Assembly: GCF_003461625.1 (NCBI RefSeq)
Contig: NZ_QTXL01000001.1
Span: forward strand, 520,612 to 584,611
DNA length: 64,000 nucleotides
Direction: 5' to 3'
Source: Clostridium sp. AF15-31
GTDB taxonomy: Bacteria; Bacillota; Clostridia; Lachnospirales; Lachnospiraceae
Shown: piece after piece, positions 41,899 to 52,046 of the stretch
Numbering within the stretch: the stretch's first letter is position 1
How the letters are laid out: every line of letters starts with the position of its first letter
Made by a program: the position numbers and the translations under genes
The notes under the pieces: generated by a model
The model's input: only the letters and a program-made list of their open reading frames with translations
Database searches by the model: none
Told to the model about the DNA's origin: nothing

Positions 41899-42894
41899 AT
41901 GACAAAGGATGAACTTCAGAGATTGGAACATAAGATAATGGATGGATATCGTATCAGCAGGGAGGAAGCAGAGCTGCTTATCGATGTAGATCTGTCAGAG
42001 CTTTCTGAGGCGGCAGACCGGATCCGACTGCATTTCTGTGGAAATGTCTGCGATGTCTGTTCTGTGGCGGCTGTTAAGGTTGGACAGTGCGGTGAGGACT
42101 GTCTGTACTGCGCACAGTCAACCAGAGCAAAGGAGAAGGTCCCGGCGGAATGTGTACTGGGTGAGCAGATCCTGACCGATATAGCGGTTCAGGATAAGAG
42201 CCGTGGTTCTTACCGGTACGGGCTTGTATCTGTTGGACGGCGGCTGTCGAAACGGGAGGTAGCACTGGCAGTTCAGAATGTGGAGGATATCAGGAAGACA
42301 GCAGATATCCATGTCTGCGCATCTCTTGGTATGCTGGATGAGGAGGATTTCATAAAGCTTCATGAAGCTGGTATGACAATGGTTCATAATAACATGGAAG
42401 CATCGGATGCGTTCTTTAAGACCTTGTGCACGACGCATACATCAGATGATAAGAGAAAGAGTATCCGTGCAGCCAAGGCGGCTGGTATGAAAGTGTGCAG
42501 TGGTGGACTGATCGGACTGGGAGAGACGCTTTTGGATCGGATCGATCTGGCATTTTCGTTAAGAGAGCTGGATGTGGACTCGGTTCCGATCAATATGCTG
42601 AATCCGATTCCGGGAACGTATTTTGAACATCAGGAGCCGATGAAGCAGGAGGAGTTCCTCCGGACGGTGGCTGTTTTTCGTTTTATCCTTCCGGATACCT
42701 TTATCCGTCTGGCGGCAGGCAGAGCCTATTTGCCGGATAATGGCAAGGCAGCTCTTCGTGCCGGGGCAAATGCCGTGATCAGCGGTGACTTTCTGACAAC
42801 GACCGGAATCACATTTGAAACTGACCTGCAGATGATCCGTGAACAGGGATACGAGATTGGAGCACCAGAGCCCGGCACCCGCATGGACTTTTAA
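41899..42894 (+). CDS. bioB: biotin synthase, anaerobe-type variant
   Basis: A 331-residue radical SAM enzyme that inserts sulfur into dethiobiotin. The CxxxCxxC motif is CGEDCLYC. The two later auxiliary-cluster Cys (HVCASLG and KVCSGG) and the Arg (IRLAAGR) of the [2Fe-2S] site are kept, but the first Cys is Gly in YGLVSVGRR. Extra Cys are found in the N-terminus (FCGNVCDVC). This pattern suggests another auxiliary cluster, as described for some anaerobic gut BioB enzymes. No other bio gene is near. The ATG has a poor ribosome binding site (AAAGGACAATG). Confidence 0.88.
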   Translation: MTKDELQRLEHKIMDGYRISREEAELLIDVDLSELSEAADRIRLHFCGNVCDVCSVAAVKVGQCGEDCLYCAQSTRAKEKVPAECVLGEQILTDIAVQDKSRGSYRYGLVSVGRRLSKREVALAVQNVEDIRKTADIHVCASLGMLDEEDFIKLHEAGMTMVHNNMEASDAFFKTLCTTHTSDDKRKSIRAAKAAGMKVCSGGLIGLGETLLDRIDLAFSLRELDVDSVPINMLNPIPGTYFEHQEPMKQEEFLRTVAVFRFILPDTFIRLAAGRAYLPDNGKAALRAGANAVISGDFLTTTGITFETDLQMIREQGYEIGAPEPGTRMDF

Positions 42895-43050
42895 AATGAA
42901 ACTACCGGTTGTTGAATTTTCTGAGAGAAACATATATTATGAATATGATTGGAACATAGAATCAGGTTTAAATGTGATCAGGAAAATTATTTAGATATAT
43001 TTAATTGAAAATCAGGCGATTTTAATAATATAGAAAGAAAGAGGTACAAT

Positions 43051-43626
43051 ATGAATATTTATGACAGAATGATGGCGATAGGAACAAAGATGACAGAGAT
43101 GGATGCATCGACATATCAGGGAGCATTTATCGGCAAGATCTCATATATGGCAGAGAAGGAACAGGCTGGACAGGCAGACAGTATCCGCTATGAATTCGGG
43201 GCTGTAAAGGAGAATGCATTTATGTACATCCTTCCGATCCTCGGTTATGTGGATGGCGTAGAGACACCGGTAGAGAAATTTACCGTGACACTTGTAAAGC
43301 CATCCGATAAAGAGAAGGAATTGAAGCGCGTAGAGGCTGCATCATATGATAATGCAGAGGAGTTCCACACATTTTCAAAAGAAGAGGTTTACAGTTTCAG
43401 CAAGGAGACAGGTGATCAGAATAAGATTCATCTGACCGATCATCCGGTTGTTCAGGGTATGTTGCTTCTTCGTACAGCGGCTGTAAAATCAGAGGATGTA
43501 TCCAGAATTGATGTTAAATTTGTAGAGCCATCTTATGCAGAAGAAGAGTTAAAGTGGGCATTTGACGGAAGAGATCATGTGCTGTTCGCAGATGGTTATG
43601 TAAAAGCGACGTTCCGTATCAAATAA
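43051..43626 (+). CDS. MaoC-like hot-dog domain protein
   Basis: A 191-residue protein. Residues about 110-150 carry a hydratase-like motif, FSKETGDQNKIHL followed by VVQGMLLL, close to the catalytic Asp/His segment of MaoC-type (R)-enoyl hydratases. The N-terminal 100 residues are less clear. AAAGAGGTAC precedes the ATG. It could act in acyl-chain metabolism, but no fatty-acid genes are adjacent. Confidence 0.65.
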   Translation: MNIYDRMMAIGTKMTEMDASTYQGAFIGKISYMAEKEQAGQADSIRYEFGAVKENAFMYILPILGYVDGVETPVEKFTVTLVKPSDKEKELKRVEAASYDNAEEFHTFSKEEVYSFSKETGDQNKIHLTDHPVVQGMLLLRTAAVKSEDVSRIDVKFVEPSYAEEELKWAFDGRDHVLFADGYVKATFRIK

Positions 43627-43645
43627 TTGCTGGCATGGAGGGTGT

Positions 43646-44164
43646 ATGAAGGTAAATAAATTCAGCCTGACGTACCTGGCGGGGATGGTTATGATCCTGA
43701 TATCCGGATGTTTCCCATTCCTAGGATACCGGTTTACCATGAAGAATTATCAGGATGTAAAGGAATGGTTTCCGCTTTTAAATCTGAAAAAGCTTGCAGA
43801 TCGTTATCAGGCGATGGGAGATATCAATCTGTTTGTCCGGATATTGCCTTATCTGGCAATCCTTACCGGGATAGCCGGAATTGTACTGGTTGTGATCTAT
43901 CTGCGTGGAGACCGGGATACCTGGGACATCTTCAATCTGATGTTTTTTATACCGGCTGTTCTTTCCGGTATTGAATTATTCCTGCTGACACACAGTAAGA
44001 CGATTCGGGCGATTCATGGGATTATGGAAGAAACAACACGCAGTATGCAGGAAAATGGCTATAAAGGCTTTGCAGGATACCGGCTGGGCTTCTATCTGTT
44101 TCTGGCAGGTATCATTATCAGTCTGGTCAGTGCGGTGTGTTTCTTTGCACTGGATCGTGAATAA
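43646..44164 (+). CDS. small four-helix membrane protein
   Basis: A 172-residue protein with four hydrophobic segments (about 8-27, 68-88, 97-114 and 144-166). I do not recognise a family. GGAGGG is six bases before the ATG, and it lies 19 bases behind the MaoC-like gene and 21 bases before the response regulator, so the three are likely one operon. Confidence 0.68.
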   Translation: MKVNKFSLTYLAGMVMILISGCFPFLGYRFTMKNYQDVKEWFPLLNLKKLADRYQAMGDINLFVRILPYLAILTGIAGIVLVVIYLRGDRDTWDIFNLMFFIPAVLSGIELFLLTHSKTIRAIHGIMEETTRSMQENGYKGFAGYRLGFYLFLAGIIISLVSAVCFFALDRE

Positions 44165-44185
44165 AATAGAACAGGGGTATGAGAA

Positions 44186-44902
44186 ATGGCAAATGAGAAG
44201 ATCCTGTTAGTTGAGGATGATTTTGCTTTGGCAATGGGGACGGAATATACATTAAAGACAGAGCATTATGAAGTGGTGCATGCTTCAGATCTTAAGACTG
44301 CGAGAAAGTGTCTGCAGCCGGATATCGATCTGGTGCTGCTTGATGTTATGCTGCCGGATGGAAATGGTTATGATTTCTGCAGAGAAATCCGTGAGGCAGA
44401 TAATTATGTTCCGGTCATATTTCTTACAGCAGTATCAGATGAAGTGAATCTGGTGCAGGGACTGGAGCTTGGTGCAGATGATTATATAGCAAAACCATAT
44501 CGGGTAAAGGAACTGCTGACACGGATCTCTGTGATCCTGAGAAGACAGCGGTATAACAATATCAAAAAAACAGATTTGGAAAATGAAGCAGGAGAAGATT
44601 TCATTTTCGGACACACCAGACTAGATAATAAACAGTATAAGATCTACCGGAATGAACGGAATATCGACAGTACACCAAGTGAATTTCGTTTGCTTCGGGA
44701 ACTGACGCTTCATGAGAATCAGGTTATGACACGGAGACAGTTGATCGAACGGTTGTGGGATGTCGATGAGTCATTTGTGGATGATAATACCTTGTCGGTA
44801 TATATCAAACGATTGAGAGATAAGCTGGAAGAGGATTCGGTATATATCCGTACTGTCCGGGGGATTGGTTATATGTTTGTTCCGGACTCAGCAAATAAGT
44901 AA
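44186..44902 (+). CDS. OmpR-family response regulator without adjacent kinase
   Basis: A 238-residue regulator. The receiver domain has Asp53 (LLDVMLPDGNG) and KPY; the winged helix ends in NTLSVYIKRLRDKL and RTVRGIGYMF. No histidine kinase gene lies next to it; the previous gene is a small membrane protein with no kinase motif. It may be phosphorylated by a distant kinase. Confidence 0.92.
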   Translation: MANEKILLVEDDFALAMGTEYTLKTEHYEVVHASDLKTARKCLQPDIDLVLLDVMLPDGNGYDFCREIREADNYVPVIFLTAVSDEVNLVQGLELGADDYIAKPYRVKELLTRISVILRRQRYNNIKKTDLENEAGEDFIFGHTRLDNKQYKIYRNERNIDSTPSEFRLLRELTLHENQVMTRRQLIERLWDVDESFVDDNTLSVYIKRLRDKLEEDSVYIRTVRGIGYMFVPDSANK

Positions 44903-44917
44903 AAACAGTAATAGAAA

Positions 44918-44954
44918 TAAACGGCAGGAGTGCTTGGAATGCATTCCTGCCGTT
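44918..44954. terminator. bidirectional Rho-independent terminator
   Basis: AAACGGCAGGAGTGC and GCATTCCTGCCGTTT form a 15-bp stem with one G-U pair between convergent genes, with T residues on both sides. Confidence 0.85.
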
Positions 44955-44971
44955 TTATATATGGTTATTGC

Positions 44972-47569
44972 TTATTTCAATTTTACATAAGCAGCTGAAA
45001 CATAGCCGTTGTAGGTTCTACCGTCCTTTGTGAAGGAAATCTGATACCAGTCCTGATATAAGCCTTTGAGTGTAAGCTCTGTTCCATAAGAAACTGTCTG
45101 AATAATATCATATCCGGTTCCGGGACCTTTTCTTACATTTAAGACACTGCATATAACCTGCATCTTCTGGCTGCCTTTCTTGCTAGCGGTAAGTGCAGAT
45201 CTGGTTCCCTTGTAAGCCTTTCCATTTGACTTGTTGTAGGCAACGATGCAATAGCTGTATTTGGATGATCCGGCTTCATTGATAATATAGGAAGAAGCGG
45301 CGGAGTTGGTGATCGTTTTCAGCTTTGTATACTTCTTTGTTTTATTTGTATAACGATAGATATAATACCCATCTGCATCTGTCTGAGCCTTCCATGTCAT
45401 TAACTGCTTGGAACCGTAGCTGTTTACAGCTACTCCTGTTACCTTTTTCGGTGGAATCTTAACGGTTATCGTAGCTGCATCACTGATCGAAGTAGCACCG
45501 TTTCCGCGGTAATAGGTTTTAACCTTGAATTTATAGGTTCCGTTTGCGGACAGTCCCTTTTGTGTCCAGGAAGTCTTATCGGAAGATAATTTTGCAATCC
45601 GTTTCCAGGAAGAACCTGTGGTTCCGTTTTTCATATAAACAAGATAACCTGAAATATTCTTAGAAGATTTCCAGGAAATACTTACAGAGTTATTCTTGGA
45701 TGGGATAACGGACACGCTTCTGGCATTTGCCGGTTTTGTCATAATAGATACTGTTTTGGAACGATCTGTACGGACATTGTTGCCGGATTTCTTGTAGTAA
45801 GCAACAACACAGTATTTGTAAATGGTATTGCCACTTAATTTTTTATCTGTATATGAGGTTGTGCTTTTATTTGTGATCGTTTTAACGCGTACCCATTTAC
45901 CATTGTCATTTAAACGGTAAACGATATAGCCGGCAACATTTATCTGACCATTCCATTTAACGGTTACGGTATTCTTTGTAGAGGAAGCAGTTACACCTGT
46001 GGCCTGGCCGGGACGGGTGTTTCCGTTTATGGAAGAGGAGTATTTGAAAAATGCGCGGCGGCTGCCTTCTTCAAAGTAAGCACGCACTTTATAAGTGTAA
46101 GTTGTTCCGCTTGCCAGCTTGGTATCTGTGTAAGTATTGTTTTTGGCTCCTTTTACATAAGCAACGGTTTTGTATTTACCGGTTGCCGGATTAAAACGTA
46201 CGATGTGGTAGCCGGAAACTTCGGTCTGCGGAGTCCATTCTAAAGTAAGAGAATCCTTTGCCCGTTTGGCGATTGATACCTTATCAATATTTTTTTCCTG
46301 TGTAGCGGCATGAACGATATTGGACTCTCCGCCGTTGTAAGCACCGGAATTTGTTCCGTAGAATGCAAGTACCTTGTAACTGTATAAGGTTTCTACCTCC
46401 AGACCCTTGTCTGTAAATGAAGTATTGCTTGCGCCGACTGTCGTTCCGACATGCTTATATGTATTTGTGCTCTTGTCAAGACGATATATCTTATAACCAT
46501 ATACATACGGTACTTTATTCCATTTCAAGGATGCCTTCTGCATGGAAGTTGAAGTGATATGCAGATTCTTAACGGCTTCCGGTTTTTTGATGTACCGGAA
46601 ATTCATATCAACATTACCGCTGATGCCGGCTACAGAGCCGGAAGATGTGTACTGCCAGTAGGAATATTTACCTTCGTAAGATGCATGCACACTGTTGGTT
46701 GCAGAATCCCATCCCGGATATTGGGCGAGCCAGATCGGAAACCGTTTTGCCAGTACATCTGCATATACATCATCTGTGAGTAAAGATTTATTTGCATAGA
46801 CCATAGCGGTGTAATTATTCTTCTCTACTTCTTCACAGAAAGCAGTACAGATCGTAGTTGCGGCAGCAGGACTTAAGTTTGCCCGTGCAAGTCTGCCGGA
46901 ATGATTGATGTAGTATTCGTAGTCCATAACAACCGGAAGCTTTATGTTATAGCCCTTGATCAGCTTCATGGTGTAGTTGGCCTCTGCTCTTGCTTCGGCC
47001 GTTGTGATCGCCTGGGAATAGACATATACGCCGACATCCAGTCCTGCGGCGAGAGCACCTTCGATGTTTTCCTTATATAATGCGTCTGCTTCCAACACAC
47101 CGGATTCTGTGGTACGGAGTGCGACACGGATCAGAGCAAAATTAATTCCGTCTGCCTTGACCTTCTTCCAGTCGATATTGCCCTGCCAGCGGGAGATATC
47201 AATACCATTTATAATGTCATAGCCCTTGAACTGTGCATCATGGGCATAGATGCTGGTATCAATGGAAGCCAGAGAAGGATTCTTGATGCTGTCAGATTTT
47301 TTCTGAAGCTCCTGAATTGCCTGTGGATCTTCTCCGTATTTTTTATTGATAAGGGCAATCTGTTCCTTTGTTAATGAAGAACTGTCAAATGTTCCCGTTT
47401 CTACCATTTCATCAATCTCGTCAGCATATGAAATGTTGGATGACTGGGTAGAAACTGTTGTGTACGCATATTGTGACTGTGCATAGGTCTGACCGGCGAT
47501 CTTAGGTGCGCTGAAGATCGTGAGACCGGCGACAGCACTGCACAATACCGTGGTAATAAGTTTTTTCAC
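44972..47569 (-). CDS. GH25 lysozyme-type cell-wall hydrolase with FnIII and SH3 domains
   Basis: An 865-residue secreted protein. The signal peptide (about 1-28) is followed by a GH25 muramidase domain (about 115-320) with GIDISRWQGNIDW and the catalytic VVMDYEYY segment. Five fibronectin type III domains (about 325-795) and a bacterial SH3 domain (LNVRKGPGTGYD, about 800-865) complete it. It should cut peptidoglycan glycan strands, with SH3 as wall anchor. GTG 47569 is used because TTGGAGG is nine bases upstream; the TTG at 47578 is too close. Confidence 0.9.
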   Translation of the reverse strand: MKKLITTVLCSAVAGLTIFSAPKIAGQTYAQSQYAYTTVSTQSSNISYADEIDEMVETGTFDSSSLTKEQIALINKKYGEDPQAIQELQKKSDSIKNPSLASIDTSIYAHDAQFKGYDIINGIDISRWQGNIDWKKVKADGINFALIRVALRTTESGVLEADALYKENIEGALAAGLDVGVYVYSQAITTAEARAEANYTMKLIKGYNIKLPVVMDYEYYINHSGRLARANLSPAAATTICTAFCEEVEKNNYTAMVYANKSLLTDDVYADVLAKRFPIWLAQYPGWDSATNSVHASYEGKYSYWQYTSSGSVAGISGNVDMNFRYIKKPEAVKNLHITSTSMQKASLKWNKVPYVYGYKIYRLDKSTNTYKHVGTTVGASNTSFTDKGLEVETLYSYKVLAFYGTNSGAYNGGESNIVHAATQEKNIDKVSIAKRAKDSLTLEWTPQTEVSGYHIVRFNPATGKYKTVAYVKGAKNNTYTDTKLASGTTYTYKVRAYFEEGSRRAFFKYSSSINGNTRPGQATGVTASSTKNTVTVKWNGQINVAGYIVYRLNDNGKWVRVKTITNKSTTSYTDKKLSGNTIYKYCVVAYYKKSGNNVRTDRSKTVSIMTKPANARSVSVIPSKNNSVSISWKSSKNISGYLVYMKNGTTGSSWKRIAKLSSDKTSWTQKGLSANGTYKFKVKTYYRGNGATSISDAATITVKIPPKKVTGVAVNSYGSKQLMTWKAQTDADGYYIYRYTNKTKKYTKLKTITNSAASSYIINEAGSSKYSYCIVAYNKSNGKAYKGTRSALTASKKGSQKMQVICSVLNVRKGPGTGYDIIQTVSYGTELTLKGLYQDWYQISFTKDGRTYNGYVSAAYVKLK

Positions 47570-47749
47570 GATAAGCAACCTCCAATTTTTATTTATCCTT
47601 AACTAACTTATAATATTTTTTTTACATATAAATGTCAATAATCTGGGGAAATTTAAGAACTATGAAAAAAACAGGTAAAAGATCAGATAAAATCTTTACC
47701 AGAAATTTGCACAAAAAAAGCATTTTTGTAGTGCCAAGTCAGTCGATGA

Positions 47750-47760
47750 CGTGTTATAAT
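47750..47760 (+). promoter_or_regulatory. extended -10 promoter of the DUF1189-like gene
   Basis: TGTTATAAT ends at 47760, 32 bases before the ATG. A clear -35 is not visible at 17 bases, which is common for extended -10 promoters. Confidence 0.5.
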
Positions 47761-47792
47761 CAACACGGTAATAAAAATGAAAGGAACATCAT

Positions 47793-48701
47793 ATGGAGAA
47801 AAAAACAAGATTTTTTGGGGCATTAGGCGGTATGTTTAAAGGACTGGTCCACCCGGCAGAATATATTAAGACAGGAAAAAGTGCAACATGGTTTTCCATC
47901 CATTTGTTGGTGATCCTTGTATGCGTGATTCTTCCGACGTTAGTATTTTATATGCCGGTCAGCAAGAGGATCGGATATAACCGCCTGGCAGATGCGATCG
48001 ATGACAGAATTGCATATTTCAGTGTAAGTGAAGACGGATTTTATTGTAAGAAGCAGTATGAATTAAAACGTCCGGGAGAAGCATATATCAGAATCGATTC
48101 TACGGATTACGATACGGAATCAGATGAGATTGATGAACTTCTTGAGGTTGGACATTATAAGACGATGGTAGTGGTCAGCAATCAGGAGATTCTGCTGTAC
48201 AGCGATGATTCACCGACCAGGATCAGTTGGAGCAGTGTTTATTCGCACCTGCGTTCGATCGAGAAGCGGGATGTATATGATAAGGATACATTATTAAATC
48301 TGACAAGAAAATATGATACTCCGTTATTGATCGGGATTACATTTGTGCTGGCGGTATTGCTGATATTTGTCTATTATGTTGGAACCCTGATATGGGGATT
48401 TATCATAAATGCACTCAAGCATGTATTTGGTATCAGCGATGAGATCGGCTTTTCGGATATCGTAAAGGCGTCCACACTTATCAGAACCCCGTGGTTTATA
48501 GCGGCGATCCTGATCGCAGGATTTGTATTAAAGGGACAATTTGTATTTTTGTATATTCTGTGTGTGATCATAACATTTGTCTATCTGATCACAGCAGTCA
48601 AATTATATGCAGATGAGATCCTACGGATACCGGAGAAGCCGGAAACAAAAGCGGGAGAACAGGAAGATCATGTGCCGGATGAAGAGTATTATGGAGACTG
48701 A
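47793..48701 (+). CDS. DUF1189-like membrane protein
   Basis: A 302-residue protein with an N-terminal helix near residue 32-53, an outside domain of about 110 residues and four C-terminal membrane helices (about 170-280). The LPTLVFY-type N-terminus, LSIHLLVI start and the KVYADEIL-like end resemble DUF1189 proteins. Function is unknown. AAAGGAAC precedes the ATG. It ends 41 bases before pyk. Confidence 0.6.
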   Translation: MEKKTRFFGALGGMFKGLVHPAEYIKTGKSATWFSIHLLVILVCVILPTLVFYMPVSKRIGYNRLADAIDDRIAYFSVSEDGFYCKKQYELKRPGEAYIRIDSTDYDTESDEIDELLEVGHYKTMVVVSNQEILLYSDDSPTRISWSSVYSHLRSIEKRDVYDKDTLLNLTRKYDTPLLIGITFVLAVLLIFVYYVGTLIWGFIINALKHVFGISDEIGFSDIVKASTLIRTPWFIAAILIAGFVLKGQFVFLYILCVIITFVYLITAVKLYADEILRIPEKPETKAGEQEDHVPDEEYYGD

Positions 48702-48742
48702 TAATAGTTTCTTAGTATAAAAACAACAAATTAGGAGGCGTT

Positions 48743-50479
48743 ATGCGTAAAACTAAAATTATATGTACATTAGGACCATCAACAGATGATGATGATATTT
48801 TGAGAAAGCTTATGATCGAGGGAATGAATGTTGCCCGATTCAACTTTTCACATGGAGATCATGCACAGCATAAACGGAACATGGAACGTATCATGAAGTT
48901 CAGAACAGAGCTGAACCTTCCGGTTGCAACACTGCTGGATACAAAGGGACCGGAGATCCGTGTAAAAGATTTCAAAAATGGAAAGATTGAACTGAAGCCG
49001 GGGCAGACATTTACACTTACAACCGATGAGGTTGAAGGTGATGAGAAGATGGTTTCAATCACATATAAGAATCTTGTAAATGATGTAAAACCGGGAAATA
49101 CGATACTGATCGATGACGGTCTGATCGAGATGACGGTAGAGCAGGTATCCGAGAATAAGATCGTCTGTCGTGTAGTAAATGGCGGTCCGGTATCCAATCA
49201 CAAGGGCGTAAATGTACCACGCGTAAATCTGTCCATGCCATACATCAGTGAGCAGGATCGTGCAGATATCATATTTGGTATTGAGAATGACTTTGATTTT
49301 ATTGCAGCGTCCTTTGTAAGAACGGCAGATGATGTATTGGAGATCCGTAAGATTTTAGATGAGCATGGCTGTGATAATATAAATATTATTTCCAAGATCG
49401 AGAATATGCAGGGCGTGGAAAATATCGACGAGATCATCCGTGTATCAGATGGTATCATGGTAGCACGTGGCGATATGGGTGTAGAGATTCCGTTAGAGGA
49501 TGTTCCTGTAATCCAGAAAATGATCATCAAGAAGGTTTACAATGCAGACAAGCAGGTTGTAACAGCAACCCAGATGCTTGATTCCATGATCAAGAACCCA
49601 AGACCGACAAGAGCAGAGGCAACAGACGTTGCAAATGCAATCTATGATGGAACCAGCGCGATCATGCTTTCTGGTGAGACAGCCGCAGGCAAGTATCCGG
49701 TAGAAGCACTCCATACCATGATTAAGATTGCAGAACGTGCAGAAGAAGATATTGATTATACAAAACGTTTTTATGAGAGAGGAAATATCCAGAATCCGGA
49801 TATCACCAGCGCAATCTCCCATGCAACCTGTACAACAGCAATCGATCTTGGCGCAGCAGCGATCGTAACCGTAACAAAATCAGGAAAAACAGCCCGCATG
49901 ATTTCTAAATACAGACCGAAATGTCCGATCATCGGATGTTCACCGGTTGAAAAGGTATGTCGTCAGTTAAATCTGTCATGGGGTGTTCAGCCGCTTCTGA
50001 TTGCAGAGGAGAATAATACGGATGATCTGTTTGAGCATTCTGTAGAAGCTGCGAAGAGAAATCATTACATCAAGGATGGAGAGATCGTTGTTATCACTGC
50101 CGGCGTTCCACTTGGTGTTGCCGGAACAACCAACCTGATCAAGGTACATGTTGTTGGACATATCCTTGTAAAAGGTACTTCTGTAAACGAGAAGTCGGTA
50201 TGTGCTCCTTTATGTGTAGCAGAAACAGAAGAAGATCTTCAGAAAAATTACAATCCGGGAGATATTATTGTAATGAAAGAGACCAGCAATAATATCATGG
50301 AACAGTTAAAGACTGCATCTGCGATCGTGTGTGAAAAGGATGGGAAAAATTCACATGCTGCGATCGTAGGCCTCAGCCGTGATGTTCCGGTTATCATCGG
50401 AGCAAAGAATGCGACCCAGATATTAAAAACAGGTGCCATCGTTACAGTAAAAGCCAAAGATGGAGTAGTTGTTTCTTAA
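48743..50479 (+). CDS. pyk: pyruvate kinase with C-terminal PEP-utiliser domain
   Basis: A 578-residue glycolytic enzyme that makes ATP and pyruvate from PEP. MRKTKIICTLGPS is the usual N-terminus and the catalytic MVARGDMGVE is present. After the core (about 1-475) comes an extra domain with KNSHAAIVGLSRDVPV, the mobile PEP-utiliser domain of Bacillus-type long pyruvate kinases. TTAGGAGG lies six bases before the ATG. Confidence 0.97.
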   Translation: MRKTKIICTLGPSTDDDDILRKLMIEGMNVARFNFSHGDHAQHKRNMERIMKFRTELNLPVATLLDTKGPEIRVKDFKNGKIELKPGQTFTLTTDEVEGDEKMVSITYKNLVNDVKPGNTILIDDGLIEMTVEQVSENKIVCRVVNGGPVSNHKGVNVPRVNLSMPYISEQDRADIIFGIENDFDFIAASFVRTADDVLEIRKILDEHGCDNINIISKIENMQGVENIDEIIRVSDGIMVARGDMGVEIPLEDVPVIQKMIIKKVYNADKQVVTATQMLDSMIKNPRPTRAEATDVANAIYDGTSAIMLSGETAAGKYPVEALHTMIKIAERAEEDIDYTKRFYERGNIQNPDITSAISHATCTTAIDLGAAAIVTVTKSGKTARMISKYRPKCPIIGCSPVEKVCRQLNLSWGVQPLLIAEENNTDDLFEHSVEAAKRNHYIKDGEIVVITAGVPLGVAGTTNLIKVHVVGHILVKGTSVNEKSVCAPLCVAETEEDLQKNYNPGDIIVMKETSNNIMEQLKTASAIVCEKDGKNSHAAIVGLSRDVPVIIGAKNATQILKTGAIVTVKAKDGVVVS

Positions 50480-50552
50480 GTTTGTAACAAATGTAATAAA
50501 TCTTAATTTTTAAAAAACACTGAAAAACAAGCAAAAACACGGGAATGCCATG

Positions 50553-50581
50553 TTGACAAGCATTTGAATTGTTGTTATAAT
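50553..50581 (+). promoter_or_regulatory. consensus sigma-A promoter of the NlpC/P60 gene
   Basis: TTGACA (50553-50558), 17 bases and TATAAT (50576-50581) form a consensus promoter 71 bases before the start codon. Confidence 0.8.
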
Positions 50582-50652
50582 GAACCAGAAATGTAACAAT
50601 TTCGTAACAAATGTTTGATGACATGGCATTTCCATGTCAGGGAGGTAATAAG

Positions 50653-52029
50653 ATGTCCAAAGGAACCAGAAAGATATCCGTTGCGGTAGTAACAGTCAGT
50701 CTGGCAGCTACAACGGCATTTGGCGTGATCAAAGCAAATAACATATATGATGATTCAACGATCGGACTCTCATCAGCGCTTGACAGATATGTAGAATCTG
50801 TTCAGCTTGAAACGGCTTCAGCCGGAGATGGAAGTACACCGACGGATGCTTCTTCTGAAACAGTTAAGACAGAAACAGCAAAGACTGAGACAAAGAAGAC
50901 ATCAAAAAAGAGTACCAAGAAAGAAGAAAAAACAACAGAAGCTGCGACAGAGGAAACAGAAACGGGAGCGGCAGAGAAAACCTGTAAGTATCCACAGTTT
51001 GAAGGAAAGTGTCTTACAACTGTAACGGATGAGGTTAATATCCGTGCTACAGCAAGTGCAGACGGTGAACTGGTCGGAACACTTGGAGCAAATGGTATTG
51101 CCCTTGTAAAGGAAAAAGGTGATACATGGACAAAGGTTGCATCTGGTAGCTGTGAAGGATACATAAAGAACGATTTCCTTGTATATGGTGATGATGCAGG
51201 TGCTTATGCAGAAGAACATTGCAGCAAGTTGGCAACTGTTACAACAGAAACCTTGAATGTACGTGCCGAGGCAGATGCAGACAGTGAATGTCTTACAATG
51301 ATCCCTGGTGGAGAATCATATTCAGTAATCGGTCAGGCAGATGGCTGGACAGAAGTAAAGGTTGATGATGAGACTGCCGGTTATGTAAGTTCGGATTATG
51401 TTGAAATTTCATATAATACAGTAAAGGCTATCTCGGTAGAAGAGGCTGAAGCTGCAAGAGCAGCAGAAGAGGAAGAATTGAGAAGACAGCAGGAAGAACA
51501 GCAGAAGCAGCAGGAGGAAGAGCAGCAGGCAACAGAAACCCCTACGGAAGCTTCGACTGAGACTCCTACAGAAGCACCAACTGAGACACCAACAGAAGCC
51601 CCTACGGAAGCACCAACTGAGGCTCCTACAGAAGCACCTTCTGAGGATCCGGTGCCATCCAGCGGTTCAACTGGTGTAGACCTTGCAAATTATGCATTAC
51701 AGTTTGTTGGTAATCCTTATGTATATGGCGGTACAAGCCTTACAAATGGTGCTGACTGTTCAGGATTTACATTATCCGTATATGCACACTTTGGAATTTC
51801 ACTTCCACATTCCGCAACTGCTCAGTCTTATTACGGAACAGAAGTAAGTCTTTCAGAGCTGGAACCGGGTGATCTGTTATTCTACGGAACAGACGGAGAT
51901 ATCGGACATGTTGGAATCTATACAGGTGGCGGCATGATCGTACATGCAAGTACAGAAGCAACAGGAATCAAGACATCTGTATATAATTACAGAACTCCGA
52001 TCAAGGCAGTCAGACTGCTTGGACAATAA
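50653..52029 (+). CDS. secreted NlpC/P60 peptidoglycan endopeptidase with two SH3 domains
   Basis: A 458-residue cell-wall hydrolase. A signal segment (about 8-28) is followed by a charged linker, two bacterial SH3 domains (about 115-180 and 190-255, with VNIRATASADG and LNVRAEADADS), a coiled Glu/Gln stretch, a Thr-Pro-Glu linker and the NlpC/P60 domain (about 345-458). Catalytic residues are Cys in DCSGF and His in GHVGIY. It cuts stem peptides, probably in cell separation. ATG 50653 has GGGAGG nine bases upstream. Confidence 0.93.
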   Translation: MSKGTRKISVAVVTVSLAATTAFGVIKANNIYDDSTIGLSSALDRYVESVQLETASAGDGSTPTDASSETVKTETAKTETKKTSKKSTKKEEKTTEAATEETETGAAEKTCKYPQFEGKCLTTVTDEVNIRATASADGELVGTLGANGIALVKEKGDTWTKVASGSCEGYIKNDFLVYGDDAGAYAEEHCSKLATVTTETLNVRAEADADSECLTMIPGGESYSVIGQADGWTEVKVDDETAGYVSSDYVEISYNTVKAISVEEAEAARAAEEEELRRQQEEQQKQQEEEQQATETPTEASTETPTEAPTETPTEAPTEAPTEAPTEAPSEDPVPSSGSTGVDLANYALQFVGNPYVYGGTSLTNGADCSGFTLSVYAHFGISLPHSATAQSYYGTEVSLSELEPGDLLFYGTDGDIGHVGIYTGGGMIVHASTEATGIKTSVYNYRTPIKAVRLLGQ

Positions 52030-52046
52030 AGGATAAACAGAATAGA

